The position numbers and the translations under genes were made by a program. This document shows, piece after piece, positions 43,596-53,832 of a DNA stretch of 64,000 nucleotides. The stretch covers positions 3,914,399-3,978,398 of the forward strand of contig JAINUG010000055.1 of assembly GCA_029706075.1 (NCBI GenBank), read 5' to 3'. Source of the stretch: Aldrovandia affinis (taxonomy: Eukaryota > Chordata > Actinopteri > Notacanthiformes > Halosauridae). Under the pieces are notes generated by a model that worked only from the letters and a program-made list of their open reading frames with translations, was not told where the DNA came from and made no database searches. Position 1 is the stretch's first letter, and each line of letters starts with the position of its first letter.

Positions 43596-44485
43596 TGCGA
43601 GGTATATATAAAAAAAGGGAGGGAAAAAAAATGAAGCCTTTCATTGGCTTTTGCAAATCTTAGTGTGGGAGTGGAAAGCAGAGTGAATTATCCTGAGTGG
43701 GGAATCTTATGAGGAGTGACAGTTTGAGAAAACCATGCAGAGATTCTCCTCACTGCTCCTTCAGAATTATCTCTGGGGCACAGTAATAAGCTTACCCTAA
43801 AAGCACAGCTTACATAATTGTTCCAAAAATATATCGAACTTATGCAACAGCAATACAAAAGAATATAATATGATAAAAAAAGAAGGAATGAATATTTCTT
43901 ACCATACCTGAATCATAAAGGCACAGCTCGACTTCGGGGGTGCCATTCACGTTGTTGGCTCCTCGAATAGTAGAGATGGCATAGAATAGCCATGTTTTTT
44001 CCCTTTATCAAAAGTACTGAAGGCTGCAGATGTATGCACACAATCTTGACTGTCACCTTGCATTTAAACAAACAGCATATCCATTTTTTGGTTGATATAC
44101 AGTATATATTATTAAGATAATCTTTTATACATCTAAGATAAGCATATGTGAACGTTTACTCACAGCAGGCAACCTTACCTCAATAAATAATAAACAAAAT
44201 TACATCAACCAAACAAACAATACTAACAATGTCGAAACAGCAATTGTTTACATTTCTGGTAACATATCACATCTTACATAAAATATTCATTATGTGCCTC
44301 ATTGCATGCCCGCACGACGGTGAATATTGTAGATGAACGACTAGTACATTTCAAACTATTTAAAGCATGCACAGTACGTAGTGGAACCAAAAATTAAAAC
44401 ATACCGCTGCGATGCTTGTTGTTTCAGTGGGTGTGTTTTGGTGTTCCGGCACACTCCATTTGCTGGATGATCACTGTTGTGTTGC
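42796..44485. other. unique sequence with a (CA)n tract
   Basis: (CA)n at about 43530-43592 with one GCACACG interruption. No gene recognised. Confidence 0.5.
43530..43592. repeat. (CA)n microsatellite
   Basis: About 30 CA units with two small interruptions near the left end. Confidence 0.93.
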
Positions 44486-44486
44486 G

Positions 44487-44530
44487 CTCATTTGGCAGAT
44501 GGTCTTATCGAGAGTGACTTACAAAGCAAA
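44487..44530 (-). mobile_element. L2/SINE tail scrap
   Basis: TTTGGCAGATGGTCTTATCG and AGAGTGACTTACAAAGC are the complement of the L2-type stem-loop tail. Too short to assign to a LINE or a SINE. Confidence 0.7.
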
Positions 44531-44693
44531 AGTATGTGAGTAAGTGATTGCATAAAGCATGATCACAAAAGCAAGCGCCCACCGCACACATGAGAATTGT
44601 TTATGCACTGTGAAATAATGTAATAATGCACGATGCATAATGTATATGGTTATCACGTTCTTGTGTGGTGCTTATGAGTACCATATGCACTGA

Positions 44694-44696
<3 letters not shown>

Positions 44697-44729
<33 letters not shown>
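44697..44729. repeat. (TA)n microsatellite
   Basis: About 16 TA units directly before an LTR start. Confidence 0.93.
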
Positions 44730-44732
<3 letters not shown>

Positions 44733-45210
44733 GGCAGATGGCCAGGGGAGGTGCTGGGAGTAGTGATGGATGGGAGGTACATACCGACACGCTGGCTCCA
44801 CCCCCAGACCATATTTGGAGGTCCGGGGGAAATAAGGAGCCCTTTAACAACTGACAGCTCAAGAATAAAATAGGATGCCTTACCATAGTCAAGTTGCAAA
44901 GTACCATTGGGGAAAATCGTGGTGAGCGTTGGGTGTAGTGACAGAAAGTAAACTGTTTTGGATTTTTATGTATGACCTGGATCGACTGGATAACCCGAGC
45001 ATTGCTGAACGGAATTGTATGAGAACCTGGATATGCCTGCGACTTTGGAATATAAAATACGACCACGAATACGAATTACGGACTTGGATTGTTTGCCTTG
45101 TTTTTTCCCTTTCCCTCCCTGTGAGTTTTTCCCCAATAAACTCCTTTTTGCACCTGTTAAACGGCTTGTGTGTTTTCATTGTGTTTTGTGCTTTGCATAT
45201 CCGTACCACA
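44730..45210 (+). repeat. LTR of the second Gmr1-like element
   Basis: Starts TGTGGCAGATGGCC after a (TA)n tract and ends CCGTACCACA. It has CTGGCTCCACCCCC in common with the first element's LTR (CTGGCTCCACCCCT on its minus strand) and an AATAAA signal near 45136. Confidence 0.8.
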
Positions 45211-45494
45211 CAGCTTGTTAGTCAGCTACAGCTAACTAGCATCATATAGCTTGGATAGTGGTACCATCCATTGGTAATGTTTCTATACGACCTGCCTTCT
45301 TTTAACCGAGATCTCTACATGAGATCGTATTAACCATTCTAATATCTAGCACATTAGGTATTTGATCTCATTCATTCTGGTGAATAGTTGCTAGACTAAT
45401 TAACTAGTCAATAGCTATATAACTCAAATCTGTTCAGCACCATACAGAGAAACATGTGTGTGTATCCGTGCATGTGCCCACGCGTGAGCACACA

Positions 45495-45528
<34 letters not shown>

Positions 45529-45689
45529 TTATTGTAATTTTGATATTATATATTGAAATTCATGAGTATAATTAATAGTAAAATATATGATTGGCCTTGG
45601 ATACCCTTTTACAGGGCCCAGCAACCCATTGTCACTACACTATTTGGTTATCACATGAGGATATATATGTATATTCCCTACATCATGGA

Positions 45690-45963
45690 GCTGCCCTAAT
45701 CACGATGCCAACGGCCTCTGCAAGTGAGGTGGGTACTGGATGTCCCTGCGGCCTGTTGACGTCATGCTGGGCACACGAGAGCAGCCCCTCCCCTGTCACC
45801 CCAGTAAAGGCCAACGGGAAAGACACCACGGCGCTACTGGACTCCGGTATTATGGTGACCTTGAAATGGCCGGAATATGCACGAGCCCAGTGCCGAAACA
45901 AAGGAATACCCCACCTCAATCTTAAATCTGCAGACCATGAAGGGGTAAAATGTAGGACAAACT
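45690..45963 (+). pseudogene. protease region, second Gmr1-like fossil
   Basis: The reading frame includes SPVTPVKANGKDTTALLDSG, whose LLDSG is the retropepsin active-site form. It lies upstream of integrase. Fossil part. Confidence 0.8.
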
Positions 45964-46256
45964 GAAGTTGTGCCAAACCTGCCAGTTCCGGTCCTGATCG
46001 GGAGAAATTCTCTGATGTTCACCCGACTGTGGTCCAGCATGTCGGGAGGAAAAGAGAAAAGAGTCTTAAGAAAGACGGAAGACAAGGAAAAAACCCCAGG
46101 GAAGTGGAAGGAAAAATGTGTGGATCTAAAAGCTTCAACGGATCCCCTCTCTGAAGGTGAACCGGGAGACGAACATCTGGGAAACGCTGAATTAAATTTA
46201 GCGGACATATTTCAGATTATTGTATCAAGTGTTGGATAAGAATGATGAATATCTCA

Positions 46257-46395
46257 AACTGTTACTCCAACCTTTTATACCGTCTGTCCTACAGTTAGCT
46301 CATACCCATATTTTAGGGGCACATCTAGGGGTAGAGAAAACCTTAGAGAGGATAAAGAGATGATATTTACTGTCTTGGAATAAAAAAAAGCCATA
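46257..46395 (+). pseudogene. integrase N-terminal zinc-binding region, second Gmr1-like fossil
   Basis: LAHTHILGAHLGVEKTLERI holds the two His of the HHCC motif; the Cys part (CRNCSEC) follows beyond the MITE at about 46705-46735. Confidence 0.82.
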
Positions 46396-46398
46396 CAG

Positions 46399-46699
46399 CA
46401 GGGGTGGGCAAGGAGGGCCCTATCCGTTTCTGGATTTCATGCTAACTTCTGCTCTTAATTATTTAATAAGCCCAATCATTTACGTGATCTGACATTTTAG
46501 CAAAATTTATTGATAAGCCCATGAATGACAGTTGAAGATTGTTCTTGTGTTCCCACATGAAACATGTTACAGTGGTCTAATCTATAAGTGAACCAGCATT
46601 GGTGTATACAACTAATTAGCTAATTGAACCAGGGTAATTGATAGAAACAAAAACCTGCATACACACCGGCCCTCCAGGACCGGAAATTGCCCACCCCTG
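46399..46699. mobile_element. hAT-type MITE inserted in the integrase region
   Basis: Ends CAGGGGTGGGCAAG (46399) and TTGCCCACCCCTG (to 46699), extended by GGAGGGCC and GGCCCTCC inside. It has no coding capacity. An 8-bp target duplication is not evident (CCATACAG on the left, CGTTGAGG on the right). A fragment of the same family lies at 41350-41420. Confidence 0.88.
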
Positions 46700-46881
46700 C
46701 GTTGAGGAACATTGCCGTAATTGTTCCGAGTGCCAGTGGGTAGCGCCCAGACCACATTTCCGTAGTCCATTAATCCCTCTGCCAATAATATCAATACCGT
46801 TTAGGAGAATAGCAATGGATTTGGTGGGACCTTTACCAAAAATTGGACGAGGCCATCAGTACATTTTGGTTATTTTAGAGT

Positions 46882-48132
46882 ATGCAACTTGATACCCAGA
46901 AGCCATTCCCCACGCACTATGGCCACAAAGGGGATCGCACAAGAGTTATGGCTGTTGTTTTCCCGAATGAGCAATTTGCGATTTTGTGCAGAATTATGCG
47001 AATATACCAGCTGCAGACTTCAGTTTATCACCCCCAAAGAGATGGACTGGTGGAGAGGTTTAACCGAACCCTGAAGCAGATGCTCAAGAAGGTAATGGAA
47101 ACCGACGGAAAGAACTGGGATCAACTGTTGCCTTACTTGATGTTTGCAATCGGAGATGTACCCCAATCCTCCACCAGGTTTTCGCCCTTTGAGTTGCTGT
47201 TCAGACAGCAACCCCGGGGACAGCTGGATGTGGCCAAAGAGGCCTGTGAACTACAACCTTCGCCACACCGCACCCTGGTGGAGTATGTCGGAGAAATGCG
47301 GGATAGGATGGCGGCCCACTGGTCCATTGTGAGGGAGCACATGCAGGAGGCTCAGAATGCAGAAGCACGGGTGTACAATCGAGGAGCGCAGCCAAAGGAG
47401 TTCCAAACAGGGGACAGGGTGTTAGTACTCATTCCCACCTCCAAGTGGACGTTTTTGGCTAAATGGCATGGTCCCTATGAGGTAATTGAAAAAGTGGGAG
47501 AAGTAAACTATAGGGTAAGACAGCCGGATCGTCACAATACAACACAGTTATATCATATAAATGTATTAAAACGGTGGAACTCCCGTGAGGTTTTGTGTAC
47601 GATTGTGCCTCAGAAATCTATTTCAGAGACCACGCCTGCAGACCACCCCCTGGTGGCGGACCAGCTGAGCCCAGTTCAGAGGCAAGACCTGCGAGAGCTG
47701 GTGGACAGTAATCAGGACGTGTTTACCCGCGAAAAGGTGAAGTTGCGACCCTACCGCATTCCAGAGGCAAGAAGGGAAGCAATCCAAACGAAGGAACAAA
47801 ATATGCTTAATGCCGGAATAATTCAAGTCACCCAGTGCAGGGTGCAGTCCAATAGTACTGGTTCCAAAACCCGACAAAACCCGACAAAACCCTCAGGTTT
47901 TGTAACGACTTCCGGAGAGGCGGTTAATGTAAAGTGTTTCTCTGATCCAGAAAATGATGTGCAGATTAAGCAGAAAATGAAAAGTAAAAAGTCCGAAATC
48001 ACAATTAGCAAAAAGGTGCTCCTTTCTATCCCTACAATAAATAAATTAAATATGAGGAATGCCACAATGTATAGATGCAAGGATGCGTTTCTCCATATAC
48101 CTTCCTCAGCATGTGACAGAACTCATGTGTAA
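46882..48132 (+). pseudogene. integrase and reverse-transcriptase-start frame, second Gmr1-like fossil
   Basis: A 416-codon open frame. From the start: integrase core with VYHPQRDGLVERFNRTLKQM (about residues 48-67), the GPY/F module around FLAKWHGPYEVIEKVGEVNY and QLYHINVLKRW, then the N-terminal start of reverse transcriptase, LSPVQRQDLRELVDSNQDVF and KLRPYRIPEARREAIQ (about residues 262-299). The last part (from about residue 350) does not look like reverse transcriptase. This directly shows integrase upstream of reverse transcriptase. Fossil; not a functional gene. Confidence 0.88.
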
Positions 48133-48319
48133 CCAATTTAAATAAAGAACAATCGTCAATTGAGGTGATCAGTTGTGACCGCAACAACAAATTGTTGTTA
48201 ATTATCAATTAGTATTTAACATGTGATCTAATCCATCTTTAAAAAAAATATTTTATATTCTTATTTCAGAAGGGGAACAGATTGTTATGGTTGCATGAAA
48301 CAAATGAGGTTTGAGTACT
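47946..48319. other. sequence of unknown origin after the Gmr1-like fossil
   Basis: The open frame from the preceding element continues to 48132 through Lys-rich sequence that I cannot assign. The rest shows nothing recognisable. Confidence 0.4.
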
Positions 48320-49896
48320 GGGCCCATATTCACAAAGAATTTTAAGGGTAAAAGTTGGTCCTAACTGCGAAATTTAGGAGGAAGTCCCAAAAATAATGGG
48401 TGTGTCACTCATAAATTTAGGAGTCCTACATTTTTGGGATAAGAGTATTTCACAAAGGGTTTGAGAGCTAAAAACAGCTCCTAAGTCCAGGACAAGTTAG
48501 AAGCAGGCAAGAGGACTTCTAAGTCGCTAAAGACCTACTCACGGCGATCCGAAAATCTGCTGCTGGCGGCAATCGTTATGCAAACGCGTCAACACTGGAG
48601 ATATTGAATAATACAGAGCTCATAAAAGGTACCGCCTCAATCGCGAGGTATTATATATATAATATTATATATATTATATATAGATACCCGCTGATTTTTT
48701 ACGAGATGCAGACATGTAATCAATTGACTAGTCAGTATTCTTGGTTTCATGTTAAATCAGTGACACGTAGCCTACATTTGTATTTTAGAATCTTTATTAG
48801 AATATAATAGGGTGCATCGGATCATTTTTCGGATCAGCAAAAAAAATTATAACGGGACCAAAGGCGCGTTTCCACCAAATATTACCAGTAACTATTCTCA
48901 AGGAAAGGCGGCACGGTGGTGCAGTGGATAGCACTGTCGCCTCACAGGAAGAAGGTCTCGGGTTCGAATCCAGGCCGGGGGCCTTTCTGTGCAGAGTTTG
49001 CATGTTCTCCCCGTGTCCGCGTGGGTTTCCTCCGGTTACTCCGGTTTCTTCCCACAGTCCAAAGACATGCATGTTAGGCTAATTGGAGAGTCTAAATTGT
49101 CCTATAGGTATGAGTGTGTGAGTGAATGGTGTGTGTGCCCTGCGATGGATTGGCGACCTGTCCAGGGTGTATTCCTGCCTCTCGCCCGGAGCATGCTGGG
49201 ATAGGCTCCAGCCCCCCGCGACCCTGACCAGGAATAAGCGGCTTAGATAATGGATGGATGGATGGATATTCTCAAGGAATTGAATGAATGATAATTTCAG
49301 TTTTTCAATGTAAGTTATTTCACTAAATCTTTATTCGAAAATTTCACAAAATACATCTTTAGATTCTGTACGCCTTTAGGCGATGTAACTAGGTGGTCTT
49401 ATGCCTGAATTAATTTAATAAAAAATTAAAGATCGCTAATGTTTCAATTCTATTTAATTCGGTCGCGTTTCTAAAAACATGCCTCCCAGAAAGGCATTTA
49501 GTATGAAAAACAAAGCAAACCAAAACATATATGGTTTATATAACAGCGGCAGTATTTGTATTTCTCTATGATGGTTCAATTTAGCTATTAATCCGCGGAT
49601 CATATGCGTGCCGAACCGTGGGGGTTGATCCGTATGCGGGCAGAGACCCATCCCCTATATCAGCCAATCACTGTGGGCATTCTGAGTAAGCTCGTTCATG
49701 AGAAACAACGTCATCCTTAGCAACGACGTCAACCCCGCCCTCACTCTTAGTTTCACAATTGTAGGAATTCCTTAGTAAGAGTTGGTCTTTGGAGCTTTGT
49801 GAATAGGTTTTAAGGTGGGACTCCTAACTAAAAGGTTTTAGTGCGATTTAGAAGTACTCCTAGTGGTAAGATAACATTCTTTGTGAATACGGGCCC
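48320..49896. mobile_element. terminal-inverted-repeat element (GGGCCC termini), nonautonomous, holding a SINE
   Basis: The left end GGGCCCATATTCACAAAGAA (48320) and the right end TTCTTTGTGAATACGGGCCC (to 49896) are inverted repeats. The motif TTCACAAAG recurs inside both ends (about 48447-48458 on the left, about 49794-49806 reversed on the right), with repeated CTCCTAA/TTAGGAG motifs, as expected of subterminal transposase sites. No transposase is present. Target duplication unclear, so the superfamily (PIF/Harbinger-like or other) is left open. Confidence 0.75.
48906..49266 (+). mobile_element. tRNA-derived SINE with (ATGG)n tail and 13-bp target duplication
   Basis: TATTCTCAAGGAA occurs at 48893-48905 and exactly again at 49267-49279. 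The head GGCGGCACGGTGGTGCAGTG has box A TGGTGCAGTGG and box B GGGTTCGAATCC (about 48959-48971). The body has CAGAGTTTGCATGTTCTCCC, CCCACAGTCCAAAGACATGC, CTGTCCAGGGTGTA and GGGATAGGCTCCAGCC, and it ends in ATGG repeats. This is one of the most abundant teleost SINE-like families; the (ATGG)n end suggests mobilisation by an RTE-type LINE. Confidence 0.93.
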
Positions 49897-50150
49897 TGAA
49901 GAACTCTTGCTGTGATGTAGGCCATTTTGTTTTTGGATGTCTTTATCCTAATGACAGTACTATATATATAACTGCTCATTTTCTTCTTATGTACCTTGGT
50001 TGCTGATGTGCTGTGGAGGTCTTTGTACCACTCACATTCACTTTAAACAGAGAAAACTAAATTGAAATGAATATTGGACAAAACAAATTAATTACTTTGT
50101 TTATCTTCTGTTTAACCAGGTAGGTGAACTGAGAACCCAATTTAATTGTA
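49897..50150. other. unique sequence
   Basis: Nothing recognised. Confidence 0.4.
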
Positions 50151-50154
50151 GGGA

Positions 50155-50567
50155 TAGGGAATGGGTGAGGGAATGCAAGGGATTGTGCAGCCAGTCAGGT
50201 GCAGGGGATGATTAGGTGGCCGGGTGTAGAGAGACAGTTTTTGTGGGAATTAGACCAGGACACGAGGTTAACATACCCTACTCTTTAAGGAAGTGCCATG
50301 GGATCTGTAATGGCCACAGTGAGTCAGTTTAATGTTTCATCCAATGGATGGCACCTCCTACATCACAGTGCCCCCATAACTGTGCTGGATAATTGGATTT
50401 CTATTTGGTCCAGAGGAAAGAGTGCCCCCTACTGGCCCACAAACACCTCTTCCAGCAACCCATACCTGCTTAACTTCAGCAGTGTAACATGAGAATGGTA
50501 CAGGGTGGTATGACTACTTAGCTTCAGCAGTGTAACAAGAGAAGGGTACAGGGTGGAATGGTTGCTG
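50155..50567 (-). mobile_element. 5S-derived SINE (SINE3-like) with duplicated 5S-like head
   Basis: On the plus strand the body complement (GATGATTAGGTGGCCGGGTG, CCAGGACACGAGGTTAACAT, GTGCCATGGGATCTGTAATG, CCACAGTGAGTCAG, GAGTGCCCCCTACTGGCCCA, AACACCTCTTCCAGCAACCC) is followed by the complement of a 5S rRNA part (CCTGCTTAACTTCAGCAG, TACAGGGTGGTATG). The 5S part occurs twice, at 50469-50516 and 50517-50564. It is not an active 5S gene: the 5S sequence is incomplete and diverged. Confidence 0.85.
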
Positions 50568-50670
50568 AATTAGTCTATTCGTATTAAAACCTGTGGACTA
50601 TACACCATCCTTGTCACCTGTACCTTTTCCGTCAGTCTATAGTCCTGCTAATACATCGTATATTAATATA

Positions 50671-51757
50671 TGTGGAGGGCGTCGGTCTCGGCCACATGGG
50701 AGTGGCATGGTTGCCTGTGTTTTACATGTGGAGGAGGCCTTTGGAGCAGGGAGACTTTCCGGGGGCAGGTTTGGCACTCTGGGTGAGAGGGTGTGAGAGT
50801 GATCTGTCACCCGGAAGGTTGCTCCAAAGGTCATAGTTGATTGAATTATTATTTAATTGGTGTCAATCAGTTAATTGATATGGAAGTAAATTGGCTGATT
50901 GGGTGTCTGTGTGAGAATGTGAATTGTTTGGTGGTGAGTGATTGTGATTGGGTGATTGCCTCACGAGTCCCACCTGAGCCAGGCAGAAAGTAAGCCTATT
51001 TAAGAGCAGGTGGGGCAAGTGGGGAATCAGTTAGTCTTTGTCTTGCATGTGTATGGAGTTTTTGTCTTGTCTTGTCTTGTCGTGCGTGCGTGCGTGCGTG
51101 CGTGCGTTGTTGTATTGTGGAGGGATGTGAGATGTTTGATGTTTGTGGAGTTTTGTGTGCGTTTGTTGAAAGTGACTGAGTAGAGTGCCTCCTGTGTGTG
51201 TGGGGAAAAGGCAGAGGGGGCGCACTAAGAGTGTCCGCCTCTCTCCCTCGGTGTGATTGAATGAAAACCCGCACTCGGAGGGTGTTTCTGGGCAACAGCT
51301 CGAGAACTCTCACTGGAAGAGTGGAGACTGTCTCGGGGCTGGTTGCAAGAAAACTCTCACTGTGGCGAGGGTCTCTGTATGCATGGGTTGGAGAATTCGG
51401 ACTGCAAAGACGAGTGTGTCAGTATGCATGGGTGGGAAGCACTTGAAAGGTCACTGGATATGTGTGTGCCTGGGGAGGTTCCAGGGGAACTCCAGACGAA
51501 GAGGCGCGGTGTCCCATAAGTTTTGATTATTTTAGCTTGTTATTTTAGTTTGTTGTTTTTACCCGAAAGCTTTGCGGCGAGTAGGGTGAAGATTTTGTGT
51601 TTGTTATATGTTAACCTGCTCTCCCACTGTCTGTCCCCCATGTCTGGTGGGAGAGACAGAAAAAAGTAAATAAAAATCCAGTCTGTAGAGCGACAAACTC
51701 CACTCCATCTCCAGACTGCTCTGTTCCCATCCGGGGATTGTCACGTGGCGTGTGACA
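50671..51757 (+). repeat. solo LTR, copy 1
   Basis: Begins TGTGGAGGGCGTCGG and ends GTGGCGTGTGACA. It is colinear with 56027-56875: CACCTGAGCCAGGCAGAAAG, CCTATTTAAGAGCAGGTGGG (TATA-like), GTGTCCGCCTCTCTCCCTCG, AAAGCTTTGCGGCGAGTAGG, GGATTGTCACGTGGCGTG. At 1087 bp it is longer than copy 2 and includes (GTCTT)n and (GTGC)n runs at about 51059-51105. No internal genes flank it. Family unassigned; target duplication unclear. Confidence 0.85.
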
Positions 51758-52424
51758 TATTACATAAAGTGTTCAGCGTGTGTCCTTGAGCAGTTCAGAG
51801 GAGCCAAGAGAGTCCTGAATAGTGTATATTAATGTATAGCTATAAACCTGAAATGCCTTTTAGTTCTGACAGCTGGAATACGCATAACAGGTAATGAGAG
51901 GGGGTCATATGAGGGAAGGATTATTTATTTGTCCCCAGTAAACTTGTATTCTCATCTATTGTCTTAGAATGTAATCTGTGACATGACCCTTGATGGGACA
52001 TGAATATACAAACAGTATTCACAGAGGAATGGTCATAAAACCAGAGTGGCTAGCACCAGCAGGAGATGACAAGTAGGTAAAGAATTAATTGGAGAAACAA
52101 CTTCCCCCCTCTTCTCTATCACATGCGATGAATTTCTGTGAAAACCTTGCTTTATGCAATGCATTTTGGGATATCCTCATGTCTCTGACCCCATTGGCCA
52201 TTCCTTTTTTTCATATTTTTCCCATTTTCTCCAAATTTGGTGGCCAGTTGTACCCTTACATAGTAATTTATACTCTGGCATTACATCTTATATATACGAT
52301 TCCAAAAAGGATGTACGTAAATTGCACATACAATTTTCAGAACCATACTTGTACTTACATACTTCAAAGCTGTGATTCCTGCCTATGGGATGTAATCTTA
52401 TGAGTCAAAATCATATTTTCATGC
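51758..52424. other. unique sequence with a SINE tail scrap
   Basis: Bases 52201-52262 (TTTTTCCCATTTTCTCCAAA, TTTGGTGGCCAGTTGTACCC) are the complement of the 3' end of the family A SINE. Otherwise nothing recognised. Confidence 0.5.
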
Positions 52425-53170
52425 ATTTTTACATTTAGCATTTTAGGCATTTAACAGGCAGCTACAACCCATAGGCAAGAGCGACTTACAAAAAGTGCAT
52501 TTATACATGGTAACATTAATCATGGTTAGTGCAAGAGATCAGTGTAGTAACACTGTAATAGACATCATTGCAAGCAGTTGCACACCGTACCTGTAACATA
52601 GGGAAAGAAAAGGTAGTACTTAGTAGTGTTAGTCGTGTTTTCTAAAACATGTAGACAGTGGTGATGGCAGTTAATTAATGTATAGAATCAGTGGTAGTGG
52701 AGTCTAAAGCAGTGGGTTTTTAGTCTCTTGCAGAAGATGGCCAGTGATTCCACGGCCCTGACCGGGTGCGGAAGAGATCAGTGCAGTAATACAGCAATAG
52801 ACATCATTGTAGGCAGCTGCATACCATACCTGTAACACTGGGAAGGAAAAGGTTAGTACTTTTTTTTAATTTTATTTTTTTTGAGCAGTAAGCAAGAATA
52901 CATATAAAAGCATTGAACAAGTAGGCAGCGGTGATGACAACTGAAATAATTCAGTCTGAAAAGGTGGGTTTTGAGTCTCTTGTGGAAGATCGCAAGATCA
53001 TTCCACCACCGAGGGGTCAGGACAGAGAGGGAGCCCGGAGGGATGGGACAGTCAGTTTGCCAGAGGAGGCGGAGCGGAGGGGTCTATGGTGTGATGAGTG
53101 GCTGTAGGTAAGGGGGAGCAGTTCCTCTAGCCACTTGACAAGGCAGCACCAGTCATTTGAATCTGATGAA
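52425..53170 (-). mobile_element. L2 LINE 3' end with duplicated 3' UTR
   Basis: On the minus strand ORF2 C-terminal sequence (about 53170-52985, with CTCCGCCTCCTCTGGCAAAC in complement) is followed by 3' UTR, then again by a short ORF2 end and a second, colinear 3' UTR and tail. AGAGATCAGTGTAGTAACAC (about 52528) and AGAGATCAGTGCAGTAATAC (about 52773) mark the same UTR position in each. Either one L2 inserted into another or a local duplication. Confidence 0.87.
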
Positions 53171-53713
53171 CTCCTTATTTTCAGAAACGCAACGGATTCG
53201 GAATGGTGCTCTGCAGCGTACGAATCATTTATTATTTATGTGGTACCTGTTCCCTGCATGTCCTGTCGTTAATTACTCATTCATTATTGATACGCAGCCT
53301 CAGTGGTGACCGTGTGGAAGAGATGAGAGCTTACTTTTAAACCTCTTTGCAATATCATTATTTTTTGCTATTGTCAAGCTTATCAGAGGAGACAAAAAAA
53401 GAGTACAAGCCCGACTCCTTCCTGCATGTGCACGAGAGACAAGAAGAACTCTTGAAAATGACGCTATGTCCTCAAACTGCCACTTGCCCCTACAGTGGGT
53501 ACTTAACGACATGCGATAAGTTATGTCATGACACTTTCGGCGGTGTATCTAATGTCTCATAGCTAATGAATTGCTGCTGCTTGTGGCCTAACCTCACTTG
53601 TATGCACTCTCTGTGACTCAGGGCGGGTACGAGCGTCTGATAATAACTAAACGTAAGCGCGCGGATAAACAAATGTCCCTCTACAGAGGAATGGCCGACC
53701 TCATGGTCGTACA
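53171..53713. other. unique sequence
   Basis: Mixed composition; no gene recognised. Confidence 0.4.
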
Positions 53714-53832
53714 CAGGTTAGTTTCCCAAATAAAGGAAACACTTTGAAGACGGGCAGTACCATGAGTGTCCTTCGTGCTGTGGCCGGTACCGGCAGATAG
53801 GCCCATCCCTCTCCTTTCCAACGAGGCCACAC
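53714..53832 (+). mobile_element. Tc1/mariner-type MITE fragment
   Basis: The terminus-like CAGGTTAGTTTCCCAAATAA, AGGAAACAC is followed by a sequence sharing CCTTTCCAACGAG and CCACAC with the MITE at 61290-61446. No right end is seen. Confidence 0.55.

Larger units (their letters stand above)
44730..47945 (+). mobile_element. second Gmr1-like Ty3/gypsy fossil, one LTR
   Basis: A 5' LTR (44730-45210) is followed, after a stretch without recognisable genes that includes a (CA)n tract at 45489-45530, by a protease region (45690-45960), integrase and the start of reverse transcriptase. No gag region and no 3' LTR are seen, so both ends of the internal region are incomplete. The gene order again puts integrase before reverse transcriptase. 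A hAT MITE is inserted at 46399-46699. It is clearly broken, though the integrase part has few visible lesions, so it looks younger than the copy at 7730-11809. Confidence 0.88.

Noticed and set aside
48800-49650. possible second hAT element suggested by GCATCGGATCATTTTT and GGTTGATCCGTATGC
   Set aside because: The two ends do not form a convincing inverted repeat and no target duplication was found; left within the larger inverted-repeat element.
50465-50567. 5S rRNA-like sequence
   Set aside because: It is partial, diverged and doubled, and is joined to a SINE3-type body; this is a SINE head, not a 5S gene.
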